Shown here: positions 1-7,697 of the stretch, piece after piece
How the letters are laid out: each line of letters opens with the position of its first letter
Position numbering within the stretch: position 1 is the stretch's first letter
DNA from: Bacteroidota bacterium
Lineage (GTDB): Bacteria > Bacteroidota > Bacteroidia > Bacteroidales > UBA7960
Assembly: GCA_018335675.1 (NCBI GenBank)
Contig: JAGXRQ010000018.1
Span: 66,608 to 98,719, forward strand
Direction: 5' to 3'
DNA: 32,112 nucleotides
Notes under the pieces: generated by a model
Databases searched by the model: none
Told to the model about the DNA's origin: nothing
Seen by the model: only the letters and a program-made list of their open reading frames with translations
Position numbers and translations under genes: made by a program

Positions 1-220
1 TGAGCTTATTAAATTTATTGCATGGCGGACAAACTCCACAAGAATCAGTCTCAGAAGGGTTTTGGCAATTAAGATATTGCGCGTATGCAAGAGCAAGGGC
101 AAGTTTTCCACTACCCTCGGCACCTAAAAACATTTGAGCATGAGAAACTCTTTTGTTTCTTATGTTGTTGATAAGTTTATTTTTTATAACTTCCTGGCCT
201 GCAATATCTTGAAATAACAT
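1..220 (-). CDS. holB: DNA polymerase III delta' subunit, N-terminal part
   Basis: The reading frame starts at the ATG at 220-218 and runs off the left edge, giving 73 residues. It opens MLFQDIAGQEVIKNKL, followed by SHAQMFLGAEGSGKLALA, which contains a Walker-A type GxxGxGK loop at about residues 34-41. A cysteine cluster (C52, then CGVCPPC near residue 62) matches the zinc module of clamp-loader subunits. Family knowledge: delta' is part of the clamp loader that places the sliding clamp on DNA. The opening and the cysteine spacing fit Bacteroidota HolB better than DnaX, whose N terminus usually contains a RPxxFxxVVGQ stretch. It diverges from the mltF gene across a 254-bp gap. Only the N terminus is visible, so delta' versus another clamp-loader ATPase is not fully settled. 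Confidence 0.8.
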   Translation of the reverse strand, partial: MLFQDIAGQEVIKNKLINNIRNKRVSHAQMFLGAEGSGKLALALAYAQYLNCQNPSETDSCGVCPPCNKFNKL

Positions 221-430
221 TTTTCTAATGGTACTATTTAGACTGACAACCGGTAAAGTTAAGTTTTTTTCAACAAATACAATATTAAAAATTCATTGAT
301 GTTAAAGCAAAGGAGCACTTATTAACATAAAGAGCAACAACAGCTAAGGGTTTCACCTAAACAATTTGGTTATTAATGCGTTACCTTTGCTGATTGATAA
401 AAGCCGCAATAATAAACAAATAATAACCAC

Positions 431-459
431 TTTGATTTTTTTAAAAAGTATTATCTTTG
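431..459 (+). promoter_or_regulatory. Bacteroidota-type promoter for mltF
   Basis: TTTG at 431-434 is followed after 17 bp by TATCTTTG at 452-459. This fits the Bacteroidota sigma-ABfr pattern (TTTG near -33, TANNTTTG near -7) with slightly short spacing. It ends 15 bp before the start codon. A second -7-like TACCTTTG lies at 382-389 without a well spaced -33 box. The rest of the 221-474 gap shows no gene. Confidence 0.5.
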
Positions 460-474
460 CAGCTTGCTTAAAAA

Positions 475-1938
475 ATGACACATAAAATGAAAATGAAGCG
501 TGAAAATTTGAAGAAACTTTTAATAAGATTTCTTCCTTATTTGCTGCTTGTAGGTTTGTTTGCGATATTAATTCCTTTAAGCCTCGACAATAGTATTGAA
601 GAGGAAGACAGTATGTCTGACCTTGATAGAATTAAGCAAAAAGGAGTATTAAGAGCAACAACAAACTATAATTCAACAAATTACTTTATTTACCGCGGTG
701 AGCCAATGGGTTTTCACCTTGAGTTATTGAAAATGTTTACAAAACATATAGGTGTAGAGCTTGAAGTGTATGTAACAAATGACCTTAGTGAAAACTTTGC
801 GTGTTTGCTGGCAGAAGATGAATGTGATGTAATTGCACTTGACCTTACAGTAACAAGAGATAGGTCGAAAATGTTTGAATTTACTGTTCCTCATAGTCAA
901 ACCAGGCAGGTATTAGTTCAAAGAAAGCCAAATGATTGGTACAACATGAGGTTTTCAGAAATTGAAGACAATATGATTAGAAATCATCTTGACCTTGCCG
1001 GTAAAACTATTTACGTTCAGAGTAAATCTGCTTTTGCAACAAGATTAAACCATCTAATGGAAGAAATTGGCGATACAATTTATGTTGTAGAAGTTGACAT
1101 GGAGATTGAGCGGTTAATTGAAAGAGTTGCCAACGGAGAAATTGAATTTACAGTTAGTGATGAGCATCTCGCTAATGTAAACTTAGGATTTTATTCTAAT
1201 CTTGACATAAATACTCCTTTGAGTTTTTCTCAAAATCTTGCCTGGGCGGTTAGAAAAGAATCGCCTGAGCTTTTAAGTGCTATAAATGAGTGGTTTGAAA
1301 CTTTTAAACCCACTCGTCAGTATGCAAGCCTCTACAACAAGTATTATAATAATCCGCGTACTGCAGATATTGCCCGCAGCCAGTATCATTCGCTAGGAGG
1401 TGGGAAGATTTCAGTTTATGACGATTATTTTAAAAGATGGGCAGAGCGTTACGACCTTGACTGGCGATTAATTGCTTCAGTTGCATTTCAGGAGTCGAGA
1501 TTTAATCCACAGGCGGTGTCTTGGGCAGGTGCATTCGGAGTTATGCAGCTAATGCCAAATACTGCAGCAATATATAATGTTGATGAAAATTCTTCTGTAG
1601 CAGAAAACATAAGAGCAGGCGTTAGCTACCTTTATTATCTTAATGAAAGACTTAGAGATGTAATTACAGATGATAATGAAAGAATTAAGTTTGTTCTTGC
1701 ATCATATAACGTTGGATTGGGCCATGTTTTTGATGCTCGTAAACTTGCTGAAAAGCATGGTAAAGACCCAAATATCTGGAAAGATAATGTTGATTATTAC
1801 ATCCTCAATAAATCAAAGCCAAAATATTACCTTGACCCTGAGGTTAAGCATGGGTATTGTCGAGGATTAGAGACTTATATGTATGTTATTGAAGTACTAG
1901 AACGCTACGAGCATTATAAGAATGTGGTAGAGTCTTAA
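475..1938 (+). CDS. mltF: Membrane-bound lytic murein transglycosylase F-like protein
   Basis: This 487-aa protein has two modules. After a membrane segment or uncleaved signal (about residues 15-37) comes a periplasmic solute-binding fold of the SBP_bac_3 type (about 50-295; GVLRATTNYNSTNYFIYRGEP and DVIALDLTVTRDRSK). An SLT lysozyme-like domain follows (about 315-480). The catalytic glutamate is E340 in VAFQESRFNP, followed by GAFGVMQLMPNTA and the ASYNVGLGHV motif. MltF cleaves the MurNAc-GlcNAc bond of peptidoglycan to give 1,6-anhydro products, and the binding module is thought to regulate it. The start at 475 gives MTHKMKMKREN; the ATG codons at 487 or 493 would serve equally well. The last two codons and the stop lie inside a heptad repeat array. 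It is convergent with polA, 99 bp away. Confidence 0.88.
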   Translation: MTHKMKMKRENLKKLLIRFLPYLLLVGLFAILIPLSLDNSIEEEDSMSDLDRIKQKGVLRATTNYNSTNYFIYRGEPMGFHLELLKMFTKHIGVELEVYVTNDLSENFACLLAEDECDVIALDLTVTRDRSKMFEFTVPHSQTRQVLVQRKPNDWYNMRFSEIEDNMIRNHLDLAGKTIYVQSKSAFATRLNHLMEEIGDTIYVVEVDMEIERLIERVANGEIEFTVSDEHLANVNLGFYSNLDINTPLSFSQNLAWAVRKESPELLSAINEWFETFKPTRQYASLYNKYYNNPRTADIARSQYHSLGGGKISVYDDYFKRWAERYDLDWRLIASVAFQESRFNPQAVSWAGAFGVMQLMPNTAAIYNVDENSSVAENIRAGVSYLYYLNERLRDVITDDNERIKFVLASYNVGLGHVFDARKLAEKHGKDPNIWKDNVDYYILNKSKPKYYLDPEVKHGYCRGLETYMYVIEVLERYEHYKNVVES

Positions 1939-2037
1939 GTCAACAGTCGTAAGTCGTAAGTCGTAAGTCGTAAGTCAACAGTCGAAAGTCGTAAGATATT
2001 TGCTTATAAAGTTACTGTCGACTGCCGACTGTCGACT
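1931..2037. repeat. Convergent AGTC heptad arrays between mltF and polA
   Basis: On the plus strand nine consecutive 7-bp units of the form AGTCNNN fill 1931-1993 (AGTCTTA, AGTCAAC, AGTCGTA four times, AGTCAAC, AGTCGAA, AGTCGTA). The mltF stop codon is in the first unit. On the minus strand three units (AGTCGAC, AGTCGGC, AGTCGAC) run from 2037 to 2017, starting directly after the polA stop codon. The two arrays face each other and can pair imperfectly, so the region could fold into a long hairpin and act as a two-way terminator. That role is inference. Confidence 0.85.
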
Positions 2038-4839
2038 TTAATGTGCTTCCAGCCAATTATTTCCGGTATTCATATCAACAACAATTGGAACTTCAAGCTT
2101 CAGGGCATCTTTCATGCATTTTTCCACCATAGGCTTTAGTTTTTCGAGCTCAGAAATATGAGCGTCGAAAACTAATTCATCATGTACCTGCATAATCATT
2201 TTTGATTTCAGGTTTTGGTTCTCCAATTCTCTATGAATTTTTATCATAGCAACCTTAATCATATCTGCTGCTGTACCTTGAATTGGTGCATTAATGGCGT
2301 TTCTTTCGGCATATCCTCTGACAGTAGCATTAGCACTATTTATGTCGGGCACATATCTTCTTCTTCCCATCATTGTTTGAACATAGCCATTTTTACGAGC
2401 AAACTCTATAGTTGTATTCATATAATCCTTCACTCCGGGATATTTTATAAAGTACTGGTTTATAATTTCTGCAGCTTCTGCGCGAGGTATATTAATTCTT
2501 TCTGACAATCCAAAAGCTGATATGCCGTATACTATTCCGAAATTCACAGTTTTTGCACGCCGTCTCATTTCTTTGGTTACATCATTAATATCTACCTCCC
2601 AAACTCTTGCTGCAGTAGCTGTATGAATGTCGTAGCCTTTATTAAAAGCATCAATCATTGATGGGTCTTTGCAAAGCGATGCAATAATTCTTAATTCAAT
2701 TTGTGAATAGTCGGCAGCAAGCAGGACAAAATCTTTTTCTCTTGGCACAAAAGCTTTTCTTATTTCCCTGCCTCTTTCCGTACGAATAGGGATGTTTTGC
2801 AAGTTAGGATTGTTCGACGACAATCGTCCAGTGGCAACTATGGCTTGGTTGTATGAAGTGTGCAATCGTCCTGTCTTTTCACTAACAAGCTTGGGGAGAG
2901 CATCTACATAAGTTGATTTAAGCTTAGTAAGGCTTCTATAATCGAGTATTTTCTCCACAATTGGGTGTTTATCAACTAGTTTGATGAGAATTTCTTCACC
3001 TGTGCTATACTGTTTTGTTTTTGTTTTCTTAGGTTTTGCTACAATTTTTAATTCATCGAATAATATTTCTCCCAACTGCTTTGGAGATGAAATATTGAAG
3101 GTTTTGTTTGCCAATTGGAATATTTCCAATTCAATTTCTTTGATTTCCTTGTCTAATACTGCCGAGTAGTCGTTAAGAGCTTTCTCGTCAACTTTTACTC
3201 CTTGGTGCTCTAGCTCTGACAAAACGTAAACAAGAGGAGCCTCAACTTCTTCAAGAAGTTGAGTAAGGTTTTGTTCTTTAAGCAGTGGTTCAAAGTGTTT
3301 TCTAAGTTGTAATGTAATATCGGCATCTTCGCAAGAGTATGCAGCTGCAATATCGATTGGTATAGAACGCATACTTTTTTGATTGCCTCCTTTTTTGCCA
3401 ATAAGATCTTCGATGCTTACGGTAGAATAATCAAGATAAGTTTCGGCCAGCAAGTCCATATTGTGTCTCATATCCGGCTGCAACAAGTAATGCGCAAGCA
3501 TAGTGTCAAAAAGTTTTCCTTTAACATTTACCCCATAACTTTTTAAAACACTGATATCGAATTTAAGATTTTGGCCTGTTTTTTCAATGTTGGGATTTTC
3601 GAAAACAGGCTTAAACTGATTAACAATGTCAACTGCTTGTTTTCTGTTTTCAGGAATAGGCAGATACCAAGCTTCTCCCTGATTAATGCAGAATGCTATT
3701 CCAACAAGTTCTGTATCTATACTGTCGAGACTGATTGTTTCAGTATCAAAGCAAAAAGAGTTTGAACTATCGAGAGTTGTGATAAGGCTGTTTATTTTCT
3801 CATTTGTGTCAACAATATGGTATGATTTCTCTTTTAATAATTGCTGAAGTTTTCCAACAGCAACCTCATAAGGATTAGAAAATGCTTGAGAATCGGAAAA
3901 CATATCCATTTGTCCGGAAAAGCCAGTAGGTTCATCTTCTTTCTTAACTATCACTTCTTCAACTCCAAAAAGTCTTTTAGACAAAGTTCGGAATTCAAGC
4001 TCCTCGAATACAGGAATAAGAAGGCTTTTGTCAGGACTTTTTACTTTAAATATTTCTTCATCAAAATCTACCGGCACATCAAGAATAATAGATGCTAATT
4101 TTTTTGAAAGCAGCGCCTGATCGGCGTACTTTTTAAGGCTTTCGCGGCTTCTGTTTTCTTTGACGTCTTCAACATTCTCGAGTAAATTTTCAATAGAATG
4201 AAACTGAGCAATCAGGTCTCTGGCCTTTTTTTCACCAATACCAGGCACTCCGGGAATATTGTCTGATGAGTCGCCCCAAAGTCCAAGCATATCTTTTACC
4301 TGTTCGGGTTTTTCAATCCCAAATTTTTTACAAACTTCTTTAATTCCCCATATTTCAATCTCATTTCCCAGCCTTGCCGGTTTATACATAAAAACATTGT
4401 CTGAAACTAGCTGTCCAAAATCTTTATCGGGAGTCATCATATAAACCTTAAATCCCTTTTTCTCAGCTTGCTTAGCAAGTGTTCCTATTATATCATCAGC
4501 TTCATATCCATCAAGCTCAATAACAGGAATATTAAACCCTCTAATAATTTCCTTTATAACAAAAAGAGAACTTACAATATCTTCTGGTGTTTCTTCTCTA
4601 TGGCTTTTATACTCCGGGAACTCTTGGTGCCTTTGAGTTGGAGCATAAGTGTCGAATGCAACTGCAATATGAGATGGTTTTTCTTTGGCTAATACTTCGA
4701 GTAGAGAATTAGTAAATCCGAACGCAGCAGAAGTATTAGTGCCTTTTGAGTTAATTCGGGGGTTTCTGCTGAACGCGTAATAAGCGCGATATATCAACGC
4801 CATGGCATCGAGAAGAAACAGCTTTTTTTGATTTTCCAT
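2038..4839 (-). CDS. polA: DNA polymerase I
   Basis: The 933-aa protein has the full three-domain layout. The N-terminal 5'-3' exonuclease/flap nuclease (about 1-300) includes LLDAMALIYRAYYAF, ELDGYEADDIIGTLA and LGLWGDSSDNIPGVPGIGEK. The 3'-5' proofreading exonuclease (about 345-530) keeps the DxE pair (D365, E367 in FDTETISLD). The family-A polymerase (about 560-933) shows motif A (D710 in ADYSQIELR), the O-helix RRRAKTVNFGIVYG and motif C (H886-D887-E888 in MQVHDELVFD). PolA removes RNA primers and fills gaps in replication and repair. Length and motifs are normal and nothing is missing. A TATATTTG box lies 24 bp upstream. The stop codon abuts an inverted AGTC heptad array. Confidence 0.97.
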   Translation of the reverse strand: MENQKKLFLLDAMALIYRAYYAFSRNPRINSKGTNTSAAFGFTNSLLEVLAKEKPSHIAVAFDTYAPTQRHQEFPEYKSHREETPEDIVSSLFVIKEIIRGFNIPVIELDGYEADDIIGTLAKQAEKKGFKVYMMTPDKDFGQLVSDNVFMYKPARLGNEIEIWGIKEVCKKFGIEKPEQVKDMLGLWGDSSDNIPGVPGIGEKKARDLIAQFHSIENLLENVEDVKENRSRESLKKYADQALLSKKLASIILDVPVDFDEEIFKVKSPDKSLLIPVFEELEFRTLSKRLFGVEEVIVKKEDEPTGFSGQMDMFSDSQAFSNPYEVAVGKLQQLLKEKSYHIVDTNEKINSLITTLDSSNSFCFDTETISLDSIDTELVGIAFCINQGEAWYLPIPENRKQAVDIVNQFKPVFENPNIEKTGQNLKFDISVLKSYGVNVKGKLFDTMLAHYLLQPDMRHNMDLLAETYLDYSTVSIEDLIGKKGGNQKSMRSIPIDIAAAYSCEDADITLQLRKHFEPLLKEQNLTQLLEEVEAPLVYVLSELEHQGVKVDEKALNDYSAVLDKEIKEIELEIFQLANKTFNISSPKQLGEILFDELKIVAKPKKTKTKQYSTGEEILIKLVDKHPIVEKILDYRSLTKLKSTYVDALPKLVSEKTGRLHTSYNQAIVATGRLSSNNPNLQNIPIRTERGREIRKAFVPREKDFVLLAADYSQIELRIIASLCKDPSMIDAFNKGYDIHTATAARVWEVDINDVTKEMRRRAKTVNFGIVYGISAFGLSERINIPRAEAAEIINQYFIKYPGVKDYMNTTIEFARKNGYVQTMMGRRRYVPDINSANATVRGYAERNAINAPIQGTAADMIKVAMIKIHRELENQNLKSKMIMQVHDELVFDAHISELEKLKPMVEKCMKDALKLEVPIVVDMNTGNNWLEAH

Positions 4840-4862
4840 TAAATTTTCCTTAATAATTAGGG

Positions 4863-4892
4863 CAAATATATGAATAAATATCGTCGGGACAA
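4863..4892 (-). promoter_or_regulatory. Probable polA promoter
   Basis: On the minus strand TTG (4892-4890) is followed after 19 bp by TATATTTG (4870-4863), a fair match to the Bacteroidota promoter pattern. The -33 box lies in the arm of the 4886-4908 palindrome, so this repeat may have supplied or altered the promoter. Confidence 0.4.
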
Positions 4893-4908
4893 GGCAGTGC
4901 CTTGTCCC
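4886..4908. repeat. Perfect palindrome GGGACAAGGCA
   Basis: The 11-bp arms GGGACAAGGCA and TGCCTTGTCCC flank a single base. A degenerate half copy (ATGCCTTGCCCC) follows at 4915-4926. The frame upstream of the glycosyltransferase is open through this element, which produces a false N-terminal extension there. Confidence 0.8.
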
Positions 4909-4980
4909 ATCGCAATGCCTTGCCCCAACCGTTTCGTTAATTCAAAAAATCTCCTTAATTTAGCTAAAAAATCAGAAGAG

Positions 4981-6141
4981 ATGCCTACAGTATTTCATTT
5001 TGTAAGACGATATTTACATTACACGGCTACTTTCATTGGAAATCAAATAAGTAATCATAAAAACTACCATTCAGTCCTCTTTTATAAAGAGCATATTCCA
5101 AACCCTGCATTTACGTTTGCAAACATTTTCAACATTGATGATTCAAAGAAGATTAGGTCTGTATTTCATAAATTGATTTATAAAATTTCGCGTCATATTA
5201 CAAGGTCACAGGTTAATTATATCTTAAAAAGGATTGACGAAGAAAAGCCAAACATTTTGCATTTTCATTATGGAACTGACGCCGGTATGTTTTATAAGAT
5301 CCTTAAAAAAGCAAGAGTGCCAAAAGTGGTTTCCTTTTATGGCTGGGATTACTCATATTTCCCAAAAAGATATTTTGGCATAGGCAAAAAGTATTTGCAA
5401 AAGAGAGTATTTGAACATGCAGATTTAATTTTGGCCATGAGTATGAATATGAAAAAAGCTCTAATATCGCTTGGAGCAAGGGGCGAGAAAATAAAAATTC
5501 ATTATCATGGATTAGATACTTCGCTATTCAACATAGAAAGAGATTATGCTGAGAAAGATGAGGTGAATATTTATTTACTTAGCAGCCTGGAACCAAAAAA
5601 GGGGCATTTATTTCTTCTTAAAGCTTTAAAAAGAAGCATTGAAAAGACATCTAAACCTCTAAAACTTCATTTTACCGGAAAATTTGGAAAATTTAGTTCT
5701 ATCAATAATAGTATTAAAAAGTTGGGGTTGGAGAAAAACGTAATATGGCATGCCCCCTATCAATATGGCAGTGAAAGGCATTTGAAGATGCTTTCAAAGG
5801 CTGATTTCTTTGTACATCCAAGCATTACCGACAAAAAGGGCAATAAGGAAGGAATCCCTGGAACACTTCTGGAAGCCATGAGTTCCGGATTAGCTGTAAT
5901 AAGCACTTACCATGCAGGAATACCGGAAATAATAACAGACGGACAAACCGGCTTTTTGGTTAAGGAGTGGGATATTGAAGCATTATCAGAAAAAATTATT
6001 CTGCTGGCAGATAACCACAAATTAAGAAAAGAAGTGGGATTAAGAGCAAAAGAGTATGCAGTAGCCAACCTCGACATACATAAGAAGCAGAAGGAATTGG
6101 AGGGGATATATGAGTCCCTAGTCCTGAGTCCTGAGTCCTGA
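4981..6141 (+). CDS. Family 4 glycosyltransferase
   Basis: This GT-B fold retaining glycosyltransferase is 386 aa from the chosen start. The frame is open back to 4870, but those 37 residues translate the GGGACAAGGCA palindrome and the following repeat, so the ATG at 4981 (MPTVFHFVRRYLHY) is preferred. The N-terminal half carries HFHYGTDAG and SFYGWDYS, as in acceptor-binding domains of this family. The C-terminal half (Glycos_transf_1) has LLSSLEPKKGH and the donor-binding EGIPGTLLEAMSSG followed by HAGIPEII, the E-x7-E type signature. The probable role is sugar transfer during polysaccharide or LPS synthesis in the cytoplasm; donor and acceptor cannot be read from sequence. There is no operon partner. 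The last nine residues (ESLVLSPES) are encoded by the AGTC heptad array that contains the stop codon. Confidence 0.87.
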   Translation: MPTVFHFVRRYLHYTATFIGNQISNHKNYHSVLFYKEHIPNPAFTFANIFNIDDSKKIRSVFHKLIYKISRHITRSQVNYILKRIDEEKPNILHFHYGTDAGMFYKILKKARVPKVVSFYGWDYSYFPKRYFGIGKKYLQKRVFEHADLILAMSMNMKKALISLGARGEKIKIHYHGLDTSLFNIERDYAEKDEVNIYLLSSLEPKKGHLFLLKALKRSIEKTSKPLKLHFTGKFGKFSSINNSIKKLGLEKNVIWHAPYQYGSERHLKMLSKADFFVHPSITDKKGNKEGIPGTLLEAMSSGLAVISTYHAGIPEIITDGQTGFLVKEWDIEALSEKIILLADNHKLRKEVGLRAKEYAVANLDIHKKQKELEGIYESLVLSPES

Positions 6142-6249
6142 GTCCTGAGTCAAAAGTCCTAAGTCAAAAGTCAAAAGATTGAGAAGATTGTAGGGATTGT
6201 GCGGATTGAAGGAAATTAGCCAATGTGATAATGTGCCAATGTGCTAATG
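6113..6249 (+). repeat. Three successive degenerate arrays (7, 9 and 8 bp periods)
   Basis: Three arrays with exact but different periods follow one another. Positions 6113-6175 hold nine AGTCNNN heptads (AGTCCCT, AGTCCTG four times, AGTCAAA, AGTCCTA, AGTCAAA twice). Positions 6177-6212 hold four GATTGNNNN nonads. Positions 6218-6249 hold four octads resembling TGCCAATG (AGCCAATG, TGATAATG, TGCCAATG, TGCTAATG). The glycosyltransferase stop codon (6139-6141) lies in the heptad array. All three read in the same orientation as the gene. Confidence 0.85.
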
Positions 6250-6260
6250 GCATTTATCAA

Positions 6261-6642
6261 CGGGACCTCTCGCTAACGCTCGAGGTGACGGGTGCATGGA
6301 ACAACGGGATTGCCTTCGGCGAGCTCGCGAAAAGCTCGGTTTCTCCCTTGCGGTCGGAATGACGGCGCTTTTATCCCTCATTATCAATACATTGCACGTC
6401 ATCTCGAACGGAGCGATAGCGGAGTGAGAGATCCCGTGGATAAAATGCTCCTGCTAGCCAGAAAAACCGCTTTACCCAACCGTTTCCTAATATCAGCGGG
6501 ATTCCTCCCTTACGGTCGGAATGACGGTGCACTCATCAACGGGACCTCTCGCTAACGCTCGAGGTGACAGGTGCATGGAATCACGGGATTGCCTTCGGCG
6601 AGCTCGCGAAAAGCTCGGCTCCTCCCTTACAGTCGGAATGAC
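6261..6642. repeat. Cluster of REP-like palindromic elements (block A)
   Basis: Related imperfect palindromes are packed together. CGGGACCTCTCG...GAGGTGAC occurs at 6261-6289 and 6540-6568. Longer versions with an inner palindrome (GGCGAGCTCGCG) occur at 6305-6363 and 6584-6642. CGGGATTCCTCC...GGAATGAC is at 6497-6525. An opposite-strand copy GTCATCTCG...GAGATCCCG is at 6398-6436. All share ends of the form CGGGA and ATGAC/GTGAC. These are non-coding; open frames in the block have repeat-derived composition. No RAYT (REP-associated transposase) gene is visible in the window. Confidence 0.85.
6369..6568 (+). repeat. 200-bp direct repeat, copy 1
   Basis: By eye this is identical over 200 bp to 13442-13641, at a constant offset of 7073 bp with no gap or substitution seen. 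It contains the GTCATCTCG, CGGGATTCC and CGGGACCTC palindromes and the unique stretch between them. The two copies bracket the toxin-antitoxin remnant, the whole DGR and the T9SS gene. Homologous recombination between them would delete about 7 kb. Confidence 0.9.
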
Positions 6643-6670
6643 GCTCAAACCCCATTATCTCATTGGCACA

Positions 6671-6799
6671 TTATCTCATTTGCACATTTTCATATCGAGG
6701 CACATTTAACAAATTGCACCAGTAGCCCGAGAGATGTTTACTTACCATTGTTTTGCGAATTTTGTAAGTTTTATAATGTTTTAGAATGCCCATGTATGA
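6671..6799 (-). pseudogene. Duplicated 3' end of the DGR reverse transcriptase
   Basis: Translation on the minus strand gives SYMGILKHYKTYKIRK-type residues through to YENVQMR and a stop. This matches residues 355-396 of the RT at 7676-8866 except for K371T and V385L. DNA similarity spans 6660-6799 against 7665-7804 at a constant offset of 1005 bp, with a few substitutions. No start or catalytic motif is present, so this is a remnant left by duplication or by recombination with a second RT copy. The sequence upstream of it (6800-6871) does not match the RT. Confidence 0.85.
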
Positions 6800-6871
6800 A
6801 CTAGCAAAAAAAGAATCTCCAAAGCATCTATAAACCAGACAAATTCGTTTTTTTTGTAAAAAGCAAAGAAA

Positions 6872-7129
6872 ATGGATGGAATGATAAAAGTAGAATATCC
6901 CGAATCTTTGGCTAACACTCTAAGATTAAGCGGGAAAGATTTTGAATTTGAGATAAAAAAGACTTCTCTGGTTAAGCTTTACGAACTAGGAAAAATATCA
7001 TCAGGCGTTGCGGCACAAGTACTGGGAGTTTCAAGGCTAGATTTTTTGGAATTGCTCGCAAATTACAACGTTTCAGTTCTGGGGGCTAACGATATAAATG
7101 ACTTAAATGAAGATATCGCAAATGCCTAA
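6872..7129 (+). CDS. UPF0175 family antitoxin-like protein
   Basis: An 85-aa protein with the layout of UPF0175 (COG2886): a short beta-strand start (IKVEYPESLANTL), then EIKKTSLVKLYELGKISSGVAAQVLGVSRLDFLELLANYNVSV. The segment KISSGVAAQVLGVSRLDFLELL is the family's helix-turn-helix-like core. These proteins are usually the antitoxin partner of a PIN-domain (DUF3368) ribonuclease toxin encoded directly downstream. Here the next frame is such a gene but has lost its central part, so the antitoxin is probably an orphan. The second ATG at 6881 (MIKVEYPES) fits family starts slightly better than 6872. The gene overlaps the toxin start by 8 bp, as in a coupled operon. The 80 bp upstream, back to the RT fragment, show no other gene. 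Confidence 0.8.
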   Translation: MDGMIKVEYPESLANTLRLSGKDFEFEIKKTSLVKLYELGKISSGVAAQVLGVSRLDFLELLANYNVSVLGANDINDLNEDIANA

Positions 7130-7272
7130 AGTTGTTTCAAATACTACACCAATAATTTCTCTTCTAAAGCTAAATCAACGTCATCTATTTGCTTGAAGAA
7201 TTAATAAAAAAAGAAGTTTGGATTAGTGATAAGCTGAAAATTGAAATACTTAAGAAAATCGGAGAAGAATAA
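7122..7272 (+). pseudogene. PIN-domain (DUF3368) toxin gene with internal deletion
   Basis: From the ATG at 7122 the frame reads MPKVVSNTTPIISLLKLNQR and stops after 24 residues. The VSNTTPIISL stretch carries the first conserved position region of PIN/DUF3368 toxins. In another frame, from about 7195, the sequence reads EELIKKEVWISDKLKIEILK and ends IGEE-stop at 7270-7272, which resembles the usual C terminus of these proteins. The middle, about 100 residues of the family with the remaining acidic catalytic residues, is absent and the two parts are out of frame. A deletion at about 7190-7197 explains this. The product cannot be an active nuclease. The assignment of the two ends rests on remembered family patterns, not a search. 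Confidence 0.75.
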
Positions 7273-7342
7273 TTACGCTACCTTTTGTATTAGCCGGGCT
7301 TGACCGTCCATAATATAATAACCGGGAAGACTTGTAGGCAGG

Positions 7343-7372
7343 ACTTGACCTGTGCGAACTTGACCTGTGCGA
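7343..7372 (+). repeat. Tandem 15-bp duplication
   Basis: ACTTGACCTGTGCGA occurs twice in direct tandem, and a shorter relative (GCTTGACC) lies at about 7298-7305. Function is unknown. The 7273-7594 stretch holds this repeat, the 7384-7421 hairpin and an AT-rich part (7430-7490) that shares motifs with the right end of the window. No gene is seen there. Confidence 0.8.
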
Positions 7373-7383
7373 AAAAAATATTG

Positions 7384-7421
7384 AAAATAAGGTTTTTATG
7401 TTTTTTAAAAAACCTTATTTT
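7384..7421. terminator. 14-bp stem with T tract
   Basis: AAAATAAGGTTTTT (7384-7397) pairs perfectly with AAAAACCTTATTTT (7408-7421) around a 10-nt loop, followed by two more T residues. It lies about 110 bp after the toxin remnant and is plausible as a terminator. The stem is AT-rich, so strength is uncertain. Confidence 0.5.
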
Positions 7422-7594
7422 TTCGTCAAACCTTAGTAGAAAGGGTAACAGGAGAAAACCAACCTTATTACCTTATTAATTAAAAATGAAAACCTTCTGA
7501 AAAATCGCTGCCATTGCGAGAGCGTTTTTTTTCTGTGGTTCTCTATGCTCTCCGTGTTTATTTATCGATCACCAATCTGTACAATCCTCAACAT

Positions 7595-7623
7595 CGGGAT
7601 TCCTCCCTTACGGTCGGGGTGTC
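7595..7623. repeat. REP-like palindrome, single copy
   Basis: CGGGATTCCTCCCTTACGG... ends GGGGTGTC instead of GGAATGAC. It is a diverged member of the family seen at 6497-6525, located downstream of the RT and next to the octad array. Confidence 0.75.
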
Positions 7624-7633
7624 GCTCAACCCC

Positions 7634-7697
7634 CATTGGCACATTGGCATATTAGCACATTAACTCATTGGCACATTATCTCATTTGCACATTTTCA
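7634..7697 (-). repeat. Octad array containing the RT stop codon
   Basis: Eight units of exactly 8 bp (plus-strand form CATTNNCA; coding-strand form TGCCAATG) run without a break. The RT stop codon (7678-7676) and its last residues (ENVQMR) are encoded within the array. The duplicated RT tail has the same array at 6653-6692. Confidence 0.85.

Noticed and set aside
1931-1993. CRISPR array
   Set aside because: The 7-bp units without spacers of 25-40 bp rule this out; the same holds for all other arrays here. No cas genes are seen.
4870-4980. 37-residue N-terminal extension of the glycosyltransferase
   Set aside because: It is encoded by the GGGACAAGGCA palindrome and adjacent repeat; the family-like sequence begins at MPTVFHFV (4981).
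6292-6804. Several open frames of 60-90 codons in repeat block A
   Set aside because: They translate the REP-like palindromes and the antisense of the RT fragment. The same peptides recur with each repeat copy, so they are not genes.
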